In this document: in pieces, positions 6,764-15,574 of the stretch
Layout of the letters: each line of letters starts with the position of its first letter
Numbering within the stretch: position 1 is the first letter of the stretch
Assembly (NCBI GenBank): GCA_003259005.1
Contig: QLII01000001.1
Span: forward strand, 7,183,001-7,247,000
Reading direction: 5' to 3'
Source: Spirosoma telluris
GTDB lineage: Bacteria; Bacteroidota; Bacteroidia; Cytophagales; Spirosomataceae
Length of the DNA stretch: 64,000 nt
Notes under the pieces: generated by a model
What the model was told of the DNA's origin: nothing
What the model saw: the letters and a program-made list of their open reading frames with translations, nothing else
The model's database searches: none
Position numbers and translations under genes: made by a program

Positions 6764-6897
6764 AGAAAACCTAAGTAAGTATCTATATAACTAGTGTACT
6801 GTTCGGTCAATATTTCCCCCATCTGCCAATCTATATAGCAGCTAAAGCACTTGGAAATAGTTGATGGATTCAGTAACATGATTTCTTAATCGTTTTG

Positions 6898-6986
6898 TAT
6901 CCGATACGGGACTTGAACGGCAGCGGCCGACCGTCCGTCTCTTCAAATTGAAAGTTTGAGATCCTAACCAACTAGACGAATCGGAC
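6898..6986 (-). tRNA. tRNA-Glu(TTC) with an enlarged variable/T region
   Basis: Acceptor GTCCGAT/ATCGGAT (one G-T), anticodon arm TCAAA-CTTTCAA-TTTGA giving TTC. Between the anticodon arm and the TTCAAGT loop there are about 12-14 extra GC-rich bases, so the gene is 89 nt rather than about 76. It is the first tRNA of the array in transcription order. Confidence 0.72.
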
Positions 6987-7554
6987 AGATTATTGCTCTG
7001 CCTCTCGCTCGACTAATATAGTTGTGATTGTTTTCATTTTAATTACCTAGTCAAAAAGTTTCGCCCTTTTGATGATGCAATGTTAAAAGCAGTCAGCGGA
7101 TTTTCCAAAATATTTGTCAATTAATTTTCTAATTATTTTGGGAATATATTAACTATTAGTTAGCAAACTATATAGTTCTCCCAGCCCAAATAATTCGTAG
7201 ATTTTTGGCAAAATAATTTCAAATAATTAACAAAATCAGTAATCAACTTTTCGACGTTTAGTCAATAGTTTTTACCAGCACCGATTCATTATTTACCCAC
7301 AAGATACGTATGTTCCTGAGCTAGTAGATCCGTCAGAAACAGCCTACTAGCTAACAAAAAACCCCTGCCGATCTGGAAGGGGTTAGTTTATTGAGTAAAG
7401 TCTTTATTACTTAGTCAATGGGAACCGACCCCTGCTTTTGGCAGATAAAGTCTATCGATTCATATTTACTGTAATTGTTCATGGCCCAAAGATAACGGAA
7501 TGAATTTGTCATTTCCAAATATGGAACTACTATTTCGTAAATTTAATTACCGAT
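6987..7554. other. AT-rich spacer flanking the tRNA array
   Basis: About 570 bp, distinctly richer in A/T than its neighbours, with no convincing gene. It should contain the promoter for the minus-strand array; no clear TAnnTTTG element is in register. A terminator-like hairpin lies at 7360-7384. Confidence 0.5.
7360..7384 (-). terminator. Terminator-like hairpin upstream of the array
   Basis: AACCCCT (7360-7366) pairs with AGGGGTT (7378-7384), followed on the minus strand by TTTTTTG. It has the same CCCCTGCCGA core as the hairpin at 6736-6763 and is oriented to stop minus-strand transcription before the array. Confidence 0.55.
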
Positions 7555-7901
7555 GTGCTTAAAAGCATGGCCATTAAAAAGTGCGCTTACTCTGGGTTAA
7601 TGTTACCCGTTATTGAAGATAAAGTGTTGGCTAAACGAGCCCTGGAAAAACGGTTTACCGTGCAGGAAATTCTGTTATTTTCTTCGGTCTCAGGCACAGG
7701 ATTGGATGTTGTACTGATACCCGGCAATACACCAAAGCAGGTTATCGAAAATACGCTCGTTGATGTTGCAGCCTTATCACTTAAATACACGGCCAAAGCA
7801 CTTTCGGTAAGGCTATTTTTAATACCGGAAAACAAGCAGGTAACACGGTTACTTTTGAAAACCCAAATTTAACCTCCTCGGTAGTCATGAAGACATACTG
7901 A
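7555..7901 (+). pseudogene. DUF711 (UPF0210-like) protein, C-terminal fragment
   Basis: The translation (VQEILLFSSVSGTGLDVV..., IPGNTP, LVDVAALSLKYTAKALSVRLFLIPG) resembles the C-terminal ~115 residues of DUF711 proteins, which are normally ~430-450 aa. The first ~300 residues are missing; the AT-rich spacer of the tRNA island stands in their place. A one-base loss in GG at 7827-7828 shifts the frame; restoring it gives K-Q-A-G-N-T-V-T-F-E-N-P-N and a natural end VVMKTY at 7901. A deletion or insertion event at the island edge is inferred. Confidence 0.6.
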
Positions 7902-7966
7902 AAAATCAGAAGATCACTGACTACAGCGGTGGCCGGAATAGATTTGTAACAACCTCTGTACTTGAG

Positions 7967-8305
7967 TCAGTTTTCCATAATCTCTTTGCGATGGGCTAAT
8001 CCCCAATAGTGTAACTCCTCCATAACTTTCTCCAGCGACTTCCCGTGGGCCGTAATGGAATAGTCTACAGTCGGAGGGAATGTATCATAGACAGCTCTTT
8101 TTATCAGTTTGTTGGCTTCCAGGCTTTTCAACTCCTTAGACAGTGTTTTGTCGGTAATGCCAGGAACTTCTCTTGACAGTTGCTTAAAGCGCTTGTTACC
8201 TGTTGACAATGCAAACAAGATGAGGAGCTTCCATCTGCCTTCAAGGGCTTCTAAGGCATCTTTAATCGAAAGCGCGGTTTTGGGGCATCCACCGGTGGTT
8301 AACAT
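7967..8305 (-). CDS. HxlR-family transcriptional regulator
   Basis: 112 aa, the usual length. The winged-helix fold of HxlR proteins is clear: CPKTALSIKDALEALEGRWK at the N-terminus, LLILFALSTG, FKQLSREVPGITDKTLSKEL (recognition helix) and a wing around VDYSITAHGKSL. The N-terminal Cys often senses oxidants or electrophiles in this family. It is divergent from the DoxX gene (8432), the common arrangement in which HxlR controls its neighbour. Confidence 0.9.
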   Translation of the reverse strand: MLTTGGCPKTALSIKDALEALEGRWKLLILFALSTGNKRFKQLSREVPGITDKTLSKELKSLEANKLIKRAVYDTFPPTVDYSITAHGKSLEKVMEELHYWGLAHRKEIMEN

Positions 8306-8431
8306 GCTGGCTGTTTGGGTTGGTAAGTTTTACGATACTATCCCATTGGAAAGCGCTATCCAGAGTGGAAGTGCTATCAACTGGATAGCAAACATAGCTA
8401 CTTTTGGGCCATTCCTAAAAAATAGCAAAGT

Positions 8432-8845
8432 ATGGCAGGTCAGCAAAAGTCATCAAAAGCAATACATATCATTCTCTGGGTAGCCCAGGTAGCTCTAGCG
8501 GTGAGTTTAGTGTGGGCGGCCGCCATGAAACTGTTCCAGCCTGTTGATAAGTTAGCTGCTATGTGGCCCTGGGCGGGGCAAGTGCCTGTGGCCTTGGTAA
8601 AGTTTACCGGAATCATCGATTTATTAGGTGCCATTGGGTTGATTCTGCCTTCACTACTTCGCATTAAGCCAAAACTTACACCCATTGCCGCTATTAGCAT
8701 TATGGTGCTAATGGTCTGCGCCAGTATTTTCCATATAGCACGGGGAGAGGCTTCGGTAATAGGCGTAAATATTGTTTTTGCTGGTATTGCCGCTTTTATC
8801 GTATGGGGACGGTTTACCAAAGCACCCATTACCGAGAAAAATTAG
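8432..8845 (+). CDS. DoxX-family membrane protein
   Basis: 137 aa with four predicted transmembrane helices (residues ~10-30, 55-75, 80-98, 105-125). DoxX-like features are the small-residue first helix with AAAMKLFQP and the second helix motif FTGIIDLLGAIGLILP. Members are inner-membrane proteins linked to redox or quinone metabolism, with function mostly undefined. It is probably regulated by the divergent HxlR gene. Confidence 0.85.
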   Translation: MAGQQKSSKAIHIILWVAQVALAVSLVWAAAMKLFQPVDKLAAMWPWAGQVPVALVKFTGIIDLLGAIGLILPSLLRIKPKLTPIAAISIMVLMVCASIFHIARGEASVIGVNIVFAGIAAFIVWGRFTKAPITEKN

Positions 8846-8858
8846 TGGCAAATTATAC

Positions 8859-8929
8859 CCACAGAGGCACCGTGAACACAGAGATATAGTTTACTAGTTT
8901 ATAGTTCTGTATTCTCTACGCCTTTGTGG
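8859..8929. repeat. Degenerate CACAGAGGCACAGAG inverted repeat
   Basis: Imperfect arms at 8859-8883 and 8905-8929 are a decayed copy of the perfect 30-bp inverted repeat at 20617-20704. It lies between DoxX and the antiporter gene. Confidence 0.6.
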
Positions 8930-8957
8930 ACAATAGACTTTTTATGATGAAAACCCT

Positions 8958-10528
8958 ATGCTTCATCTTTTTCCATATTATTTAGCCCTTATTGTTGCCA
9001 TCGTGCTGTTGATCATGCTGGCGAACAAGATTAAAGTGGCTTACCCTATTTTACTGGTTCTGGCTGGTCTGGCCTTTAGTTTTGTGCCCGGTGTGCCGCC
9101 TATTCAAATAGACCCGGAACTTATTTTTGTCATTTTTCTGCCCCCACTTTTGTATGAAGCCGCGTGGGCAATCTCCTGGAAAGAACTCTGGAAATGGCGA
9201 CGGATTATTGGCAGCTTTGCCTTTATCGTTGTATTCCTGACGTCGTTTGCTGTGGCCTGGGCGTCCAGCACGTTTATTCCGGGCTTTACGCTGGCACTGG
9301 GGTTTCTGTTGGGAGGTATCGTATCGCCCCCCGATGCGGTGAGTGCAGGGGCTATTCTGAAATTTGTAAAAGTGCCCAAACGGATGGCGTCGATGCTCGA
9401 AGGCGAAAGCCTGCTAAACGACGCATCGAGCCTGATTATCTTTCGGTTTGCCCTGATTGCCGTCAGCACCGGGCAGTTTGTCTGGCAGGACGCAGCTCTT
9501 AGTTTTGGCTGGATGGTATTCGGTGGGGTGAGTATCGGTCTAGCAGTTGCGTATATCTTTTTTAAACTGCACAAGCTACTCCCTACCGATGCCAATACAG
9601 ACCTTGTCCTTACGTTAGTAGCCCCTTATCTCATGTACATCATTGCCGAATCGGTACATAGTTCAGGGGTGTTAAGTGTGGTGAGTGGGGGCTTGTTTTT
9701 AGCCCAGCGAAGGCATATTTTTCTGAGTAGTACCAGCCGGTTGCGGGCCGTCAACGTATGGGAGTCGCTAAGCTTTATTCTGAATGGTCTGGTGTTTATG
9801 CTCATTGGGCTGGACCTGCCTGAAATCACTGCCGATTTAGATGGGGTCAGCACGGCTACGGCTATTGGTTATGGCTTGCTGATCACGCTAGTGCTGATTG
9901 TGAGTAGATTGCTATCAGCTTTTGGCGCTATTGTGGTTACGATGATTGCCCGAAATTTCATTACCGTAGCCGATTCGCGTTATCCGGGCATAAAAGGACC
10001 CTTTGTATTGGGCTGGGCCGGTATGCGCGGAGTGGTCTCGCTGGCAGCCGCCTTATCCATCCCGGTCCATCTTAGCAATGGGGTCGCGTTTCCGCAACGC
10101 AACCTTATTCTGTTCATCACGTTCATTGTGATCTTATCGACGCTGGTGCTTCAGGGTTAACCTTACCCTACTTTATCCGGAAATTTAAATTGCCCGATTC
10201 TGACCACCACCTACCCGAAGAGGAAGACTACCATCAGATGTATAAAAAGCTGGCGGAAGAAAGTTTGACTCATCTCAAAACCAGCTATGCCTCAGAGGTG
10301 AATGAACATCCCGCCTTACGGCAACTGGTCAGAAAATGGGAAGATAGTAATCAGCTACTTGACGATGAATTGAAAACCTCCGACCATAAAGACATTTACC
10401 TGCAAATGCTTGATCAGCAACGGCAATGGTTACGGGAGTGGAACAAAGACCCTACGACCAACGAAGAAGTTGTCCGCAAACATTTGCTGCGACTGGATCT
10501 GGAGGAAGAACGGATTCACTATTTGTAA
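8958..10528 (+). CDS. CPA1-family Na+/H+ antiporter
   Basis: About 523 aa once one frame break is repaired, the usual size for bacterial CPA1 exchangers. Roughly 12 membrane helices; the signature SPPDAVSAGAILK and LLNDASSLIIF (ion-binding Asp residues) and GWAGMRGVVSLAAALSIP are present. The last ~110 residues form a charged cytoplasmic tail starting LPDSDHHLPEEED. It exchanges Na+ for H+ across the inner membrane. The frame breaks at 10155-10158 (CAG GGT TAA); one extra T restores QGLTLPYFIRKF and joins the tail directly, so the gene is probably intact. Confidence 0.9.
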
Positions 10529-10539
10529 GGGCTTATTAC

Positions 10540-10670
10540 TGGTTCTGTTTTGTTTCTATGATTCTGTTGATTCTATGATTCTATTACCTACTGATTATTA
10601 GAACGATAGAATTTAAGAAACAGTAGAATCAACAGAATCCAAAGAATCAACAGAATCAACAGAATCAAAG
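10540..10670. repeat. Inverted repeat built of GATTCTGTT / AACAGAATC units
   Basis: The left side carries repeated GATTCT units and the right side (10613-10669) has tandem AGAATCAAC units; the two sides are complementary and could form a long imperfect hairpin. It sits 3' of the antiporter and may act as a bidirectional terminator or be a mobile repeat. A related element is at 42486-42545. Confidence 0.7.
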
Positions 10671-10768
10671 CCCTAGTGCACCCTTACTTTCGACTACAAC
10701 AACCATAGATTTGACTACGTCTGTTTTTTGGGTACTGATGACCTTTGCAGAAACAAAAAAACAGCAAA

Positions 10769-11663
10769 ATGAAAATCGTAGTAACAGGTTCGTTAGGGCA
10801 CATTAGTAAGCCTCTGACAGAGAAGTTAGTGCAAAAAGGGCATACCGTTACCGTTATTAGTAGTCAGCCTGAACGACAATCGGCCATTGAAACCTTAGGG
10901 GCCACCGCTGCCATTGGCTCAATAGAAGATGTTGATTTTTTAACCGCTACCTTTACCGGTGCCGATGCCGTTTATTGTATGGTGCCACCGGGCAACCCTT
11001 TCGACCACAGCCATGACGTAATCGCATCTGTCGGCAGACTTGCTACGAATTATGTACAAGCCATTCTGCAATCGGGAGTAAAACATGTCGTTTATCTGAG
11101 CAGCATTGGGGCGCATACAGATAAGGGTAATGGCATTCTTTTATTTCATTACAATGCTGAGCACATCCTGCAAACGCTGCCGTCTGATGTTGCCATTGCC
11201 TTTATGCGTCCCGTTGGTTTCTACTACAACTTATTGAGTTTTGTACATACTATAAAAACGCAGGGGTAATTGCTTCCAACTATGGCGCCGACGATATCGT
11301 ACCCTGGGTATCGCCCATCGATATTGCGACGGCGGTTGACGAAGAAATAACCCAATCGTTTACGGGTCGAAAAATACGGTATGTGACCAGCGAAGAGATT
11401 AGCTGCCAGGATTTAGCCCGTATACTAGGTACTGCTATCGGGAAGCCCGATTTAACATGGGTCGTTATTCCGGACGAACAATTGCTCAGTGGATTGAAAG
11501 CCGTTGGCATGAATCCCAGTTTGCTGCCGGCTATGTTGAAATGAACGCAGCTATACACAACGGTACTTTATTTGACGATTATTACCGCAATAAACCAGTA
11601 TTAGGAAACGTAAAGCTGGAAGCGTTTGCGGAAGAATTTGCTATAGTGTATAACGCCAGCTAA
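10769..11663 (+). CDS. NmrA-like NAD(P)-binding protein (atypical SDR)
   Basis: About 298 aa after repair. Starts MKIVVTGSLGHISKPL, a Rossmann Gly-rich loop (T-G-x-x-G-x-I), then VISSQPERQSAIETLG and YLSSIG typical of NmrA/NAD(P)H azoreductase-like proteins, which sense or reduce using NAD(P). ATG at 10769 fits better than the TTG at 10745. Two one-base losses interrupt it, in the G run 11263-11266 and the T run 11520-11522; restoring both gives one continuous reading ending AFAEEFAIVYNAS. The AraC gene starts 12 nt downstream, likely its regulator or operon mate. Confidence 0.82.
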
Positions 11664-11675
11664 ATGCGCTGACCC

Positions 11676-12596
11676 ATGAAAACCATAAAGCCTTATCGAA
11701 TCAGGACCATTGCTGAATATCACCAGATTATGGGGCTCCCTAAGCCGGAGCATCCCTTAATCAGTGTGATTAATATGGCATCCATTAAGCGTTTGCATGA
11801 TAATCAGTCAGTCAGTATTGTATTTGACTTTTATTCCATTTCCCTGAAACGGAATTTTAATGCCAAGATTAAATACGGTCAGCAGGCCTATGATTTTGAT
11901 GAAGGTATTATGTTTTTTATTTCGCCGGGACAGGTTTTTGGTATTGAGGTTGAGAAAGGTTCTGTCATAAAACGATCGGGATGGATGTTACTCATCCACC
12001 CCGATTTTCTCTGGAATACATCGTTGGCGAAAACGATAAAGCAGTACGACTTTTTTGATTATGCCGTCCATGAAGCCCTGTTTCTTTCGGAAAAAGAAGA
12101 AGTCATCATTATGGGTATGATGCAAAGCATTGAGCAGGAGTACCATGCAAACATTGATAAATTCAGTCAGGACATCATCATTGCTCATCTGGAACTATTG
12201 CTCAAGTACGCAGAGCGATTTTATCAACGCCAGTTCATCACTCGGAAAATAACCAATCATAAAATTCTGAATCGTCTGGAGGAAATTATTGCGGACTATT
12301 TCAACAGTGATGATCTGATGGAAAAAGGATTGCCAACCGTTCACTACGTTGCCGAGGTACTAAACCTATCGCCCACGTATTTAAGCAATTTGCTAAACGT
12401 ATTGACAGGCCAAAGCACCCAGCAACACATCCATGACAAGCTGATTGACAAGGCAAAAGAGAAATTATCCGTTACCGATTTGTCGGTCAGCGAAATTGCC
12501 TACGCATTAGGGTTCGAACATCCGCAGTCATTCAGCAAGTTATTCAAGACAAAAACCAACCTGTCGCCTTTGGCCTTCAGGCAGTCATTTAACTGA
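11676..12596 (+). CDS. AraC-family transcriptional regulator
   Basis: 306 aa: an N-terminal ~180-residue cupin-like sensing region (the FFISPGQVF stretch) and a C-terminal pair of helix-turn-helix motifs (HYVAEVLNLSPTYLSNLL; LSVSEIAYALGFEHPQSFSKLFK) ending in the AraC signature and LSPLAFRQ. It follows the NmrA-like gene by 12 nt and probably controls it. Confidence 0.93.
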   Translation: MKTIKPYRIRTIAEYHQIMGLPKPEHPLISVINMASIKRLHDNQSVSIVFDFYSISLKRNFNAKIKYGQQAYDFDEGIMFFISPGQVFGIEVEKGSVIKRSGWMLLIHPDFLWNTSLAKTIKQYDFFDYAVHEALFLSEKEEVIIMGMMQSIEQEYHANIDKFSQDIIIAHLELLLKYAERFYQRQFITRKITNHKILNRLEEIIADYFNSDDLMEKGLPTVHYVAEVLNLSPTYLSNLLNVLTGQSTQQHIHDKLIDKAKEKLSVTDLSVSEIAYALGFEHPQSFSKLFKTKTNLSPLAFRQSFN

Positions 12597-12623
12597 CAAA
12601 AGTCTTCTGCGCCCTGTGTTCAA

Positions 12624-13283
12624 TTAGATCGGTGCCAAGTGCCGGTCATATCCTGCTTTGACCAGGGCTTCGTAAGCTACCCACACATCATTCGGAATGT
12701 CTTGTTGTATCTGGAAACCCTTATCCGGATACGTTTTTATTCGTTGCAGGTCACCAACCATGATACTGATTACATCGTCAGGGGTCAAAGCTGGATTGGT
12801 ATACATACTCAAATAGATGTCAAACGAATCCTGTGGAGAGGTCACGATCACGTGTTTTTCTGGCCACACTTTTTTAAACGTAGCAAAACTCCGACGTTCC
12901 ATGTATGGTTTTTGTACAACAATGAACGTCTCTGGGTTGAGGTTGCGCTCCTCAAGCAACTGTTTGGTAAACAATACATTTTCGCCGGTATTGCTTGAGC
13001 GGTTTTCAATCAGAATTCGCTCGGCTGGAACTCCCATTCGAAGAGCAATTCGGGCAAATAGTTCGGCTTCTGGCTCCGACCACATGAATTTTGTAATCAC
13101 ACCTAAACCGCCCGAAAATATCAGCAGAGGAGCCCAGCCTTCCAGAAATAGGTCAGCTCCTCGTTCGGCAACTCGCAGGTCGTGGCTACAAAGTACTAAA
13201 ATGGCATCGGCTTTTTCCAGTTGGTGGTTGATATGGTGGTAGTTCCAAAGCTTTAGCGCTTGTTCACGTAAGTAATCTGTCAT
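12624..13283 (-). CDS. YdcF/DUF218-family protein
   Basis: 219 aa. The DUF218 core is visible: KADAILVLCSHDLRVAERGADLFLEG, PLLIFSGG, E-A-E-L-F, PAERILIENRSSNTGENV and VQKPYMERRSFATF. These proteins have a Rossmann-like fold; YdcF of E. coli binds S-adenosylmethionine, but the cellular role is unclear. It lacks the N-terminal membrane anchor of the envelope (SanA/ElyC) branch, so it is probably cytoplasmic. Convergent with the AraC gene. Confidence 0.85.
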   Translation of the reverse strand: MTDYLREQALKLWNYHHINHQLEKADAILVLCSHDLRVAERGADLFLEGWAPLLIFSGGLGVITKFMWSEPEAELFARIALRMGVPAERILIENRSSNTGENVLFTKQLLEERNLNPETFIVVQKPYMERRSFATFKKVWPEKHVIVTSPQDSFDIYLSMYTNPALTPDDVISIMVGDLQRIKTYPDKGFQIQQDIPNDVWVAYEALVKAGYDRHLAPI

Positions 13284-13683
13284 GATAATTTAGTTGATAA
13301 TCAAGAGAGGTTTGCTGACAAGAAAATTTTGGAAAAAAAACGAGGTAAATGTAATGGCCATACGTGCAGCTAGCCTTACTGTTAACTAACGAAATTTGCT
13401 AAGCTTTTTTATAGGAAAGAGGGGAGGGTTATAATTTGCTAATGCTTCAATGGGGGCAGGATAATACCGTATTGGAAAGGGTATTTTCCATGCTTATGGG
13501 TGGTGTGAGTTTTCAAAAGGTATAGACAGATTAGCTTTTTACCGTTTTCGATAGCCACATGGATTGGTCCTTGGTATAACCTGACTGACCAGGTGAATTG
13601 CCACGGTAGCTCCTATTTTTGCGTTCCGTAGAAATAGGCTTGAACAGTAACTAATTCGGTAACTTAACTTCTACAGTCAATTC
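13284..13683. other. 400-bp intergenic region upstream of the sigma factor gene
   Basis: No gene or repeat seen apart from the candidate -7 element at 13614-13621. It is the divergent promoter region for the YdcF-like and sigma factor genes. Confidence 0.5.
13614..13621 (+). promoter_or_regulatory. Candidate Bacteroidota -7 promoter element
   Basis: TATTTTTG fits TAnnTTTG; the sigma factor start lies ~70 nt downstream. No well-spaced -33 TTTG is evident, so this is a weak call. Confidence 0.4.
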
Positions 13684-13692
13684 TTGCGTCCC

Positions 13693-14306
13693 ATGGCTAT
13701 ACGTTCTAATTCGAATTCAACGCATACTGATATCCAGCTTTGGGAGCAGCTAAAAAACGGGAGTGAGTTAGCGTTTGGTAAGATTCTGGCTAACTACTTC
13801 AATCCGTTGCAAAACTACGGCTGCAAATTTGTGCGGGATGAAGACTTTGTGAAAGACTGTGTGCAGGAAGTATTTATTGAAATCTGGAATAGAAGAGACC
13901 GGATTAGTACCCCCGACAGCGTGCGGGCTTACCTGCTCAGTTGTGTTCGCAAACGGGTACTCCGTGAAGGACACCGGCAACATATCCTACGGGAAGATGC
14001 GTCTATCGACCTGGAAAATGAACTGACATTTGTCGAATTTTCGCCAGAATGGTTGCTGATTGAACAGGAAAGTGTAGCTGAAACCACCCATCGAATTGCG
14101 GATGCACTTAATAAGTTACCCAAACGACAGCGGGAGGTTATTTACCTGCGTTATTATCAAAACCTTGAACGGGATGAAATTGCAGCTATCATGGGGTGAA
14201 TCCGCAATCCATATCGAATTTGTTACAGGCTGCCTTCAAAAATTTCCGGGAAAATTGGGTTGGTTTTGTCCTGTTGGTCAATGCGCTCAGTCATTCTTCT
14301 TTCTAA
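13693..14306 (+). CDS. ECF sigma factor, FecI-like (SusCD locus 1)
   Basis: About 204 aa after repair. Region 2 (GKILANYFNPLQNYGCKFV, DFVKDCVQEVFIEIW) and region 4 (LNKLPKRQREVIYLRYYQNL, DEIAAIMG) are clear. The frame stops at IMG at 14199; one G restored to the run at 14193-14196 continues VNPQSISNLLQAAFKNFREN, completing the sigma-4 helix-turn-helix, and ends at 14306. It directs RNA polymerase to the downstream FecR/SusC/SusD genes. ATG at 13693 is preferred to the TTG at 13684. Confidence 0.88.
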
Positions 14307-14378
14307 TAATTGCCTAAAACAAGTATCTAAGCCCCTATTTGGCCATCTATTACCAACAGAGACCTACACCAGCGCAGC

Positions 14379-15462
14379 ATGAATCCCAATTATCAGAAAT
14401 ATAGTGTCGAAGACTTTACGCGGGATGAACAGTTTCGCCAATGGGTGATTCAGCGGGACCCGAAGAGCGAAGCGTTTTGGGCAGAATGGTTGGATAGGCC
14501 CCGAGGCATCTGGAAAAGTGCAGTTAGCCAGGGCTTTTCTGTATGCTTTAGAAGAAAAAAATACCGCCCTGCCCGACGATGAGTTAGCCGACATTGCCGA
14601 CAATATTATTCAGCAAAATAAACAACTCGTTCGTCCGCTCTGGTCGAGCCCTATGCTTCGGGTAGCTGCGTCGATTTTGGTTGTTCTCGGACTTGGTTAT
14701 TTATTTTTAGTGTACCAGCCTGGGTCGTCACGGGTTGATAAACTGGCCGAGATTAGCCCTGTATTGGCCGCTAACTACAACGAGGTTGAGAATACGAAGC
14801 CAGAACCGCAGGTGATTACCCTTCGGGATGGAAGCGTCGTTACGCTCTATACAAACAGCAAGTTGCGCTATCCCAGGCAGTTTACACCAAAACAGCGCGA
14901 GGTGTACCTGACTGGACAGGCCTTTTTTAAGATCACCAAAAACCCAAAACAGCCATTCTGGGTGCATTCCGACCAGATTTCAACGCAGGTATTAGGAACT
15001 TCGTTTTTAGTAAAGACAGAAGGTAACAACGCCAAAGTGGAAGTGCGCTCCGGGCGGGTATCGGTCTACACGCGGAAAGACATTCGGGCGGCTCGTCGGT
15101 TGAAGCAGAATGAATCGGTAGGTGTGGTGCTTACGGCCAACCAGCAGGTCGATTTTATTGAGAAAGAAGATCGGTTGGTGAAGTCGGTTGTGGAGCAACC
15201 TATTGTTCTTCAGAAAATCGAGCGCCACGAATATGAATTTGAGGATGTACCCATCGATAAAGTGTTTAAACAACTCGAAAAGACCTACGGCCTATCGGTT
15301 ATCTACGACCCGGTGACGGTTAAAAACTGCTTTATTACGGCCACGTTCTCCGATGAATCACTGTTTGAAAAGCTAAACCTAATTTGCCGAATCTCCCGCG
15401 CGACCTATGAAATTGTCGATGGCCAAATCATAATCCACAGTGTTGGATGTGACAATAAGTAG
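14379..15462 (+). CDS. FecR-family anti-sigma factor (locus 1)
   Basis: About 360 aa. N-terminal cytoplasmic part (YSVEDFTRDEQFRQWV), one transmembrane helix near VAASILVVLGLGYLFLVY, the periplasmic FecR domain (VITLRDGSVVTLYTNSKLRY, REVYLTGQAFFKITK, VLGTSFLVKT), and a C-terminal DUF4974 domain (DVPIDKVFKQLEKTYGLSVIYD). It holds the sigma factor until the SusC STN domain signals. A frame change lies at 14499-14502; removing one C, or adding two bases, gives ...LDR-P-E-A-S-G-K-V-Q-L-A. This is the only break not explained by a single lost base. Confidence 0.88.
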
Positions 15463-15574
15463 GTATATTTGACTGAGTTATGTAGATGCTGAAAAATATT
15501 TATAAAAATAATGACAAATAATACAGTATCTACCTAGCCAACTTGCTATCCGTGAGTAAATACCCGTTTAACTC

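Noticed and set aside
6714-6879. Minus-strand 54-codon reading between tRNA-Glu and tRNA-Asn starting MLLNPSTISK
   Set aside because: It runs through the terminator hairpin and into tRNA-Asn; composition is that of non-coding sequence.
3344-6986. Regularly spaced TCGAAC motifs suggesting a CRISPR-like repeat array
   Set aside because: The motif is the reverse complement of the tRNA T-loop; units differ and form cloverleaves.
7141-7180. TATAGTTTG on the minus strand as the array promoter
   Set aside because: Spacing between TA and TTTG is one base too long and no -33 element fits.
7385-7475. Possible decayed tRNA (CTGC/GCAG hairpin and GGTTCCC) in the AT-rich spacer
   Set aside because: Acceptor ends are direct, not inverted, repeats; no cloverleaf can be drawn.
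10722-10752. Promoter (TTGACT...ACCTTTG) before the NmrA-like gene
   Set aside because: The -7 part matches TAnnTTTG poorly (GA in place of TA), so it was not listed as a feature.
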